Shown: in pieces, positions 59,946-64,000 of the stretch
How the letters are laid out: every line of letters begins with the position of its first letter
Position numbering within the stretch: position 1 is the first letter of the stretch
Assembly: GCA_019459525.1 (NCBI GenBank)
Contig: JAIBEY010000077.1
Span: forward strand, 1-64,000
Length of the DNA stretch: 64,000 bases
From: Prolixibacteraceae bacterium
Lineage (GTDB): Bacteria > Bacteroidota > Bacteroidia > Bacteroidales > Prolixibacteraceae
Reading direction: 5' to 3'
Notes under the pieces: model-generated
Seen by the model: the letters and a program-made list of their open reading frames with translations, nothing else
The model's database searches: none
What the model was told of the DNA's origin: nothing
Translations under genes and position numbers: made by a program

Positions 59946-61526
59946 ATGAAAAAGACATTCACCATAAACATTAGCGGCAGTGTTTTTCACATCGAAGAAG
60001 ACGCTTTTGAAAAACTACAGGCTTATTTACTGAAATTGAATCAGTATTTCGGAAATCAGGTTGGTGGTCAGGAAATTTTGCAGGACATCGAATCGCGCAT
60101 TGCAGAGCTGCTTCAGGAAAAACTGGATGCGGGGCAGGAAGCAGTAACCAACGAATGGGTGGACGAGGTGATGCACCGCATGGGCAACCCTGAAGATTTT
60201 ATGGATCAGGAAGAAGCAGCAGCAAAACCAACTGCCGCTACCGAAGCAAAAGGCGAAAAAGTAAATAAACGCTTATACCGCGATGGCGAAAACCGGGTTT
60301 TAGGCGGCGTTTGTTCTGGTTTAAGCGCTTACTTTAATTTCGATCCGGTATTTCTACGGATTCTTTTTGTACTGCTGGTTTTTGTAGGTGTTGGCATTTC
60401 TATTTTTGTTTACCTGATTTTGTGGGTGGTGGTTCCGAAAGCACGGACGACTACCCAACGCCTGGAAATGAAAGGTGAGGAAGCCACGATATCGAATATT
60501 CAAAAAACCATTCAGGAAGAAGTTAAGGACGTTAAGAACAGCTTCTCAAAAATGAATAATTCGGATACTTTTCAAAAAGGTAAAGAGGTTGCCGGTAAAG
60601 CCGGGCATGCTTCGGCCCAGGTATTGAAAGGTCTCGGGAAAGCTATCGCCGTAGTATTTGGTGGATTATTGATTTTGACCGGTTTTTTCGGACTTATCAC
60701 TTTTTTAATCTCATTAGCAGTTGGTAATTCTATTATTCACGGCAGTTCTGTAGGTATTTCTCCCGAAGTTGATTTATCGGGCTTATTAGGATTTGTGGTG
60801 AGCCCCGGATTGGTTAGTGTTTCCATTTTACTGTTGGTTCTGCTCGTCGGAATCCCGCTGTTGGCCATTCTTTTTATCGGTACCAAATTGGTTTTCAGGT
60901 ATAAAACAAACAATAAACTAATCGGGTTGGGAGCCTTTGGAATCTGGCTGGTTGCATTGGTCGCACTGGTTGCTTTAACTGCCGGTCAGGTCAGCAATTT
61001 TAGTCAGAAAAGTTCGGTTTCAGCAGGCAAATCACTTCATTGTCCGACATGCCAAACCTTGTATCTCGAACTGGGAAATGCTCCGGGAATGATGGTTGCT
61101 GAGCAGAATGTTCATTTTGAAGATCTCATTTTAACTACAATAGATAACGAAAAAGTGCTTGCCGGAAACCCACGCCTGCAAATGGAGGCTACTGATGCTA
61201 CCGACTTTTCGGTCATCATTAAACGGATGGCACGAGGTAAGAATTTAACCGAAGTTCAGCGTAACCTTGAAAATATTCAATACGATGTTGTTAGCAGCGA
61301 CTCAACGCTTACGATTAACCCATATTTTTTCCTCGGCAACCAGTCAAAATGGCGCAATCAGGATGTCCAAATTACTGTAAAAGTGCCTAAAGGAAAAATG
61401 GTTCATATGGGCGAGAACCTCGATCAACTGCGTTTCGATTTCGATAATATCAACAATATCTGGGATCAGGAAATGACTGGAAAAACATGGGTAATGACTC
61501 CGGAAGGACTTTCATTGAAAGAATAA
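59946..61526 (+). CDS. PspC-domain membrane protein with N-terminal helical domain
   Basis: A 526-residue protein. N-terminal helical region (about 1-90, MKKTFTINISGSVFHIEEDAFEKL and SRIAELLQEKLDAGQEAVTNEWVDEVMHRMG), then PspC (about 107-166: RLYRDGENRVLGGVCSGLSAYFN and a transmembrane helix), three further membrane segments (about 235-258, 281-312, 326-348), and an extracytoplasmic beta-rich C-terminus (about 365-526) with CPTC at its start. Its PadR and PspC neighbours suggest a phage-shock-like envelope stress response; no pspA is seen. Confidence 0.87.
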   Translation: MKKTFTINISGSVFHIEEDAFEKLQAYLLKLNQYFGNQVGGQEILQDIESRIAELLQEKLDAGQEAVTNEWVDEVMHRMGNPEDFMDQEEAAAKPTAATEAKGEKVNKRLYRDGENRVLGGVCSGLSAYFNFDPVFLRILFVLLVFVGVGISIFVYLILWVVVPKARTTTQRLEMKGEEATISNIQKTIQEEVKDVKNSFSKMNNSDTFQKGKEVAGKAGHASAQVLKGLGKAIAVVFGGLLILTGFFGLITFLISLAVGNSIIHGSSVGISPEVDLSGLLGFVVSPGLVSVSILLLVLLVGIPLLAILFIGTKLVFRYKTNNKLIGLGAFGIWLVALVALVALTAGQVSNFSQKSSVSAGKSLHCPTCQTLYLELGNAPGMMVAEQNVHFEDLILTTIDNEKVLAGNPRLQMEATDATDFSVIIKRMARGKNLTEVQRNLENIQYDVVSSDSTLTINPYFFLGNQSKWRNQDVQITVKVPKGKMVHMGENLDQLRFDFDNINNIWDQEMTGKTWVMTPEGLSLKE

Positions 61527-61640
61527 ATGGTTCGGGTTACAGATTTTTAATCAGCAACCTGAAACCTGCAACAAACCAGTATAAGAACAACAGAAACAAT
61601 AGAAAACAAACAATTACAGAAACAATTAAAACTTAAAGTC

Positions 61641-61841
61641 ATGAAACGCTTAACTCGCTCAAACGAAAAATTGGTAGCTGGTGTAATCAGCGGAATCTCC
61701 AATTATGTGAACCCCGAACTCGACCCCGTATTTTTCAGGCTGGCATTTGCCTGGATCACTTTTTTCAATCCGGCATTAATCCTGGTTTATTTAGGAATGG
61801 CAATCATTTTGCCTGTTGAAGAAGTCAGTTATTCAAAGTAA
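61641..61841 (+). CDS. Small PspC-domain protein
   Basis: A 66-residue stand-alone PspC domain: KRLTRSNEKLVAGVISGISNYVN, FFRLAFAWITFFNPALILVYLGMAIILP. One to two membrane helices. It is the last gene of the PadR/PspC operon, 114 bp after the larger PspC protein. It may compete with or bind the larger one. Confidence 0.88.
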   Translation: MKRLTRSNEKLVAGVISGISNYVNPELDPVFFRLAFAWITFFNPALILVYLGMAIILPVEEVSYSK

Positions 61842-61896
61842 TCCTTTTGTATATAAGTGGTTACCCTAAAATTTAGGTGACAAATTGTAAGCTCGG

Positions 61897-61920
61897 AGGC
61901 ACAAAAAGAACTTTGTGCCT
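61897..61920 (+). terminator. Terminator of the PadR/PspC operon
   Basis: AGGCACAAA pairs with TTTGTGCCT across a 6-nt loop, followed by a T-rich stretch. Arms may also serve the convergent asparaginase gene. Confidence 0.75.
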
Positions 61921-61965
61921 TCTTATTTAATTATCATTTTTATCATCCTCTTTTTCCGGAAACTT

Positions 61966-62940
61966 CTATTTGAAAATCGCCACTTCCTTTTCGCCGTCCG
62001 ATTTTATATACCCACGAAACATGCCTGAAGTATTAAATTCCATCGCGATATTTCCATTTTTGTCGATTCCGATTACGCCACCGGTTCCTCCCATTCGGGT
62101 TAATTTCTCCATTTCCAGCCGACAGGCTTCCCGGATGTCCTGTTTCTGATATTCCATCATGGCCGAAATATCTCTTGAAAAACCCAGCCTAATGTAATAT
62201 TCGCCATGGCCGGTACACGAAAATGCTCCGGTTTGATTGTTGGCATAGGTTCCGGCTCCAATAATGGGTGAGTCGCCCACACGACCATATTTTTTATTCG
62301 TCATGCCACCGGTTGAGGTTCCTGCGGCGATATTCCCATACGTGTCAAGAGCAACGCAGCCAACCGTTCCGTGTTTATCGTTAGTGTCAGATTCTCTTTC
62401 TTTTTTTAGCAATTCCTGAAGTGATTTCAATCGTTTTTCGGTGTGGAAATAACTGTTTTCAACCGGTTCAAACCCCTGCTCTTTGGCAAATTGAGAGGCC
62501 CCGGTTCCGGTTAACAGTACGTGCTCCGATTTTTCCATAACTGTTCGTGCTACCCGAATCGGATTTTTAATATCCCGGACTCCGGCAATAGCACCGGCTT
62601 TTAATGTCTGTCCTTCCATAACCGAAGCATCGAGTTCAACAATTCCGTCGTGCGTAAAAACGGCACCTTTTCCGGCGTTAAAAAGCGGCGAGTCTTCCAA
62701 AATAACAATGGTTTCTTCGATGGCATCCAAACAGGTTCCGCCACAAGCCAGAACCGAATCGCCAATGTGCAGCGCGCGATTCAGCACTTTAATATATTCA
62801 TTCTCCATTTCGGGAGACATGTTTTTTTTATCCATAACACCGGCTCCGCCATGAATTGCCATCGCATACTTTTTCTGTGGCTGCCCCACCGCAATTAATG
62901 TTGAAAGTAGGATTATTGAGCTGATTATTAGTTGTTTCAT
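61966..62940 (-). CDS. Isoaspartyl peptidase/L-asparaginase (Ntn-hydrolase)
   Basis: A 324-residue exported enzyme (signal MKQLIISSIILLSTLIAVG) of the T2 family. It cleaves itself before Thr192 in KHGTVGCVALD, which becomes the nucleophile. Other family motifs: AIHGGAGVMDKK, LFNAGKGAVFTHDG, GRVGDSPIIGAG, SCTGHGEYYIRL. It degrades isoaspartyl dipeptides and asparagine. The ATG at 62940 is chosen since the longer frame's start at 62973 lies inside the predicted -7 box. Confidence 0.92.
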   Translation of the reverse strand: MKQLIISSIILLSTLIAVGQPQKKYAMAIHGGAGVMDKKNMSPEMENEYIKVLNRALHIGDSVLACGGTCLDAIEETIVILEDSPLFNAGKGAVFTHDGIVELDASVMEGQTLKAGAIAGVRDIKNPIRVARTVMEKSEHVLLTGTGASQFAKEQGFEPVENSYFHTEKRLKSLQELLKKERESDTNDKHGTVGCVALDTYGNIAAGTSTGGMTNKKYGRVGDSPIIGAGTYANNQTGAFSCTGHGEYYIRLGFSRDISAMMEYQKQDIREACRLEMEKLTRMGGTGGVIGIDKNGNIAMEFNTSGMFRGYIKSDGEKEVAIFK

Positions 62941-62970
62941 GCGTGTGTTTATTTTATGAAGAATGCTTTT

Positions 62971-62978
62971 CAAAACTA
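62971..62978 (-). promoter_or_regulatory. -7 box of the asparaginase gene
   Basis: TAGTTTTG on the minus strand, 31 nt before the start at 62940. No clear -33. Confidence 0.4.
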
Positions 62979-63130
62979 AGAAATATTCATTGCCGAAGCG
63001 GATAAATTAAGTTGTGTATATGCTTTTGTTTATTTTTAGCCCGGAAACTTAAAACAAAATCAATCATGGCTTGTTTTTAAACCTAAAATTACAACTGAAA
63101 TTTAACGAATTATTCGAGATAACAAGAAAT

Positions 63131-64000
63131 ATGACTTTATACTCAATTAAAGATCTGGAATACTTATCGGGGATTAAGGCGCACACCATCCGCATTTGGG
63201 AAAAAAGATACCATTTGCTCGACCCCAACCGGACGGACACCAACATCAGGTCGTATTCGGATCATGATGTACGGCGAATCCTGAACGTGGCCTTGCTTAT
63301 TAAAAATGGGTATAAAATATCGAATGTTGCTGCGTTCGACGAACCAAAACTTCAGGCTGAGGTTCTTCGGATCAACCGAAATCTGACTGACCCGGAGAAG
63401 AATATCGATCAACTTTTATTTCATACCGTTAATCTTGATACGTTTGGATTTGAGCAGTTGCTGGATAAAATCATCGGGGAGTTCGGATTCTCGAAAACGA
63501 TACACCAGGTTATTTTCCCGTTTTTTGAGCGGATAGGCATTTTATGGCAGGCCGGATCAATTTTTACGGCTCACGAACATTTTGTTTCTAACCTGGTCAG
63601 GAACAGGCTGATTCGGGAAACGGGTAAATTTGAGCGTAACGAGTTGGCCCAAACTGTTTTATTTTTCCTGCGCGAAAATGAGTGGCACGAACTAAGCCTG
63701 CTTTATTTTAATTTTCTGGCGGCGCAGGCGGGGTTGCGCTGCGTTTACCTGGGGCAAAGTTTACCTTTCGAAGATTTGTCGAATTTGCTAATTAACAGCG
63801 AATTCGATTTTGTTTGCACTTCGTTTATCCAGGCTATTGAAAAAACAGAACTGGAACAATATTTAGCTAATTTGTCGTTGGTTTTTAACCGCAATAAAAT
63901 ACTGATAGCCGGGCGCCAGGTTACCATCCACAAACCTAAACTTCCGTCGAATGTGTTGCTGATAAAGAATAGCAGCGATTTTATCAAAAAAATCTCCAGC
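63131..64000 (+). CDS. MerR-family regulator with B12-binding domain, 3' end cut
   Basis: The open frame runs 290 codons from ATG 63131 to the window end without a stop, so the protein is partial. The N-terminus is a MerR winged helix (about 1-70, SIKDLEYLSGIKAHTIRIWEKRYHLL). A helical bundle follows with the motif W-x9-EH at Trp139, Glu149 and His150 (LWQAGSIFTAHEHF), the signature of CarH/LitR adenosylcobalamin photoreceptors. The cobalamin-binding Rossmann part begins near 175; ENEWHELS holds the expected ligand His186, but the usual Gly two residues on is Ser. It may be a light- or B12-responsive repressor. Confidence 0.85.
   Translation, partial: MTLYSIKDLEYLSGIKAHTIRIWEKRYHLLDPNRTDTNIRSYSDHDVRRILNVALLIKNGYKISNVAAFDEPKLQAEVLRINRNLTDPEKNIDQLLFHTVNLDTFGFEQLLDKIIGEFGFSKTIHQVIFPFFERIGILWQAGSIFTAHEHFVSNLVRNRLIRETGKFERNELAQTVLFFLRENEWHELSLLYFNFLAAQAGLRCVYLGQSLPFEDLSNLLINSEFDFVCTSFIQAIEKTELEQYLANLSLVFNRNKILIAGRQVTIHKPKLPSNVLLIKNSSDFIKKISS

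Overview
The window is chromosomal DNA of a member of the phylum Bacteroidota, probably from the Bacteroidales/Marinilabiliales side (the order is my inference). Support comes from a SusC/SusD pair driven by an ECF sigma factor and FecR-type anti-sigma factor, GH97 and GH29 glycosidases, DUF3078 and DUF5107 proteins, PadR/PspC genes, and several promoters with the Bacteroidota -7 box TAnnTTTG, some with an upstream TTG or TTTG. No rRNA, tRNA or CRISPR array was seen.

Layout. 1-1700: a Y1 (HUH) REP-associated transposase (RAYT) gene embedded in a 208-bp-period array of two alternating palindromes, one of which also lies inside its coding sequence. 1.9-4.5 kb: a response regulator/histidine kinase hybrid and an isolated holin/endolysin pair with a palindrome in its promoter. 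4.6-9 kb: tandem lipoprotein M3 peptidases. 9-23 kb: mostly housekeeping or conserved genes (pheT, two EamA transporters, DUF4440-like lipoprotein, AHSA1, DUF3078, CYTH and HD proteins, GntR regulator, sucCD, SIS isomerase, isochorismatase-like hydrolase).

23.2-38.7 kb is a polysaccharide utilization locus, all on the minus strand: GH97, three-domain esterase, ECF sigma, FecR, SusC, SusD, GH29 fucosidase and a second three-domain esterase with permuted domain order. SusC carries an STN domain, so glycan sensing probably runs from SusC through FecR to the sigma factor. The likely target is an O-acylated, fucose-containing glycan. After a DUF72 gene and an AT-rich KAP-family NTPase (39.9-42.3 kb, probably acquired) comes a second sugar cluster: an AraC regulator divergent from an MFS sugar porter, a GH2 lipoprotein and a DUF5107-TPR protein whose gene contains two in-frame copies of a G/C-rich repeat.

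51-58.4 kb: map, acyl-ACP thioesterase, higBA toxin-antitoxin, miaA, smpB, a second palindrome array (54.9-55.5 kb) with the same palindrome arms as the RAYT array, an aspartate aminotransferase-type enzyme, an alpha/beta hydrolase and a GroES-like protein. 58.6-61.9 kb: an apparent operon of an exported protein with five LEIEaWM repeats, a PadR repressor and two PspC-domain membrane proteins, with a 33-bp inverted repeat over its promoter. The window closes with an isoaspartyl peptidase/asparaginase and a MerR regulator with a B12-photoreceptor-type domain, cut by the window edge.

The best candidates for undescribed biology are the RAYT with its linked and unlinked arrays, the PadR/PspC operon with the repeat protein, the two permuted triple-domain esterases, and the repeats inserted in frame in the DUF5107 gene.
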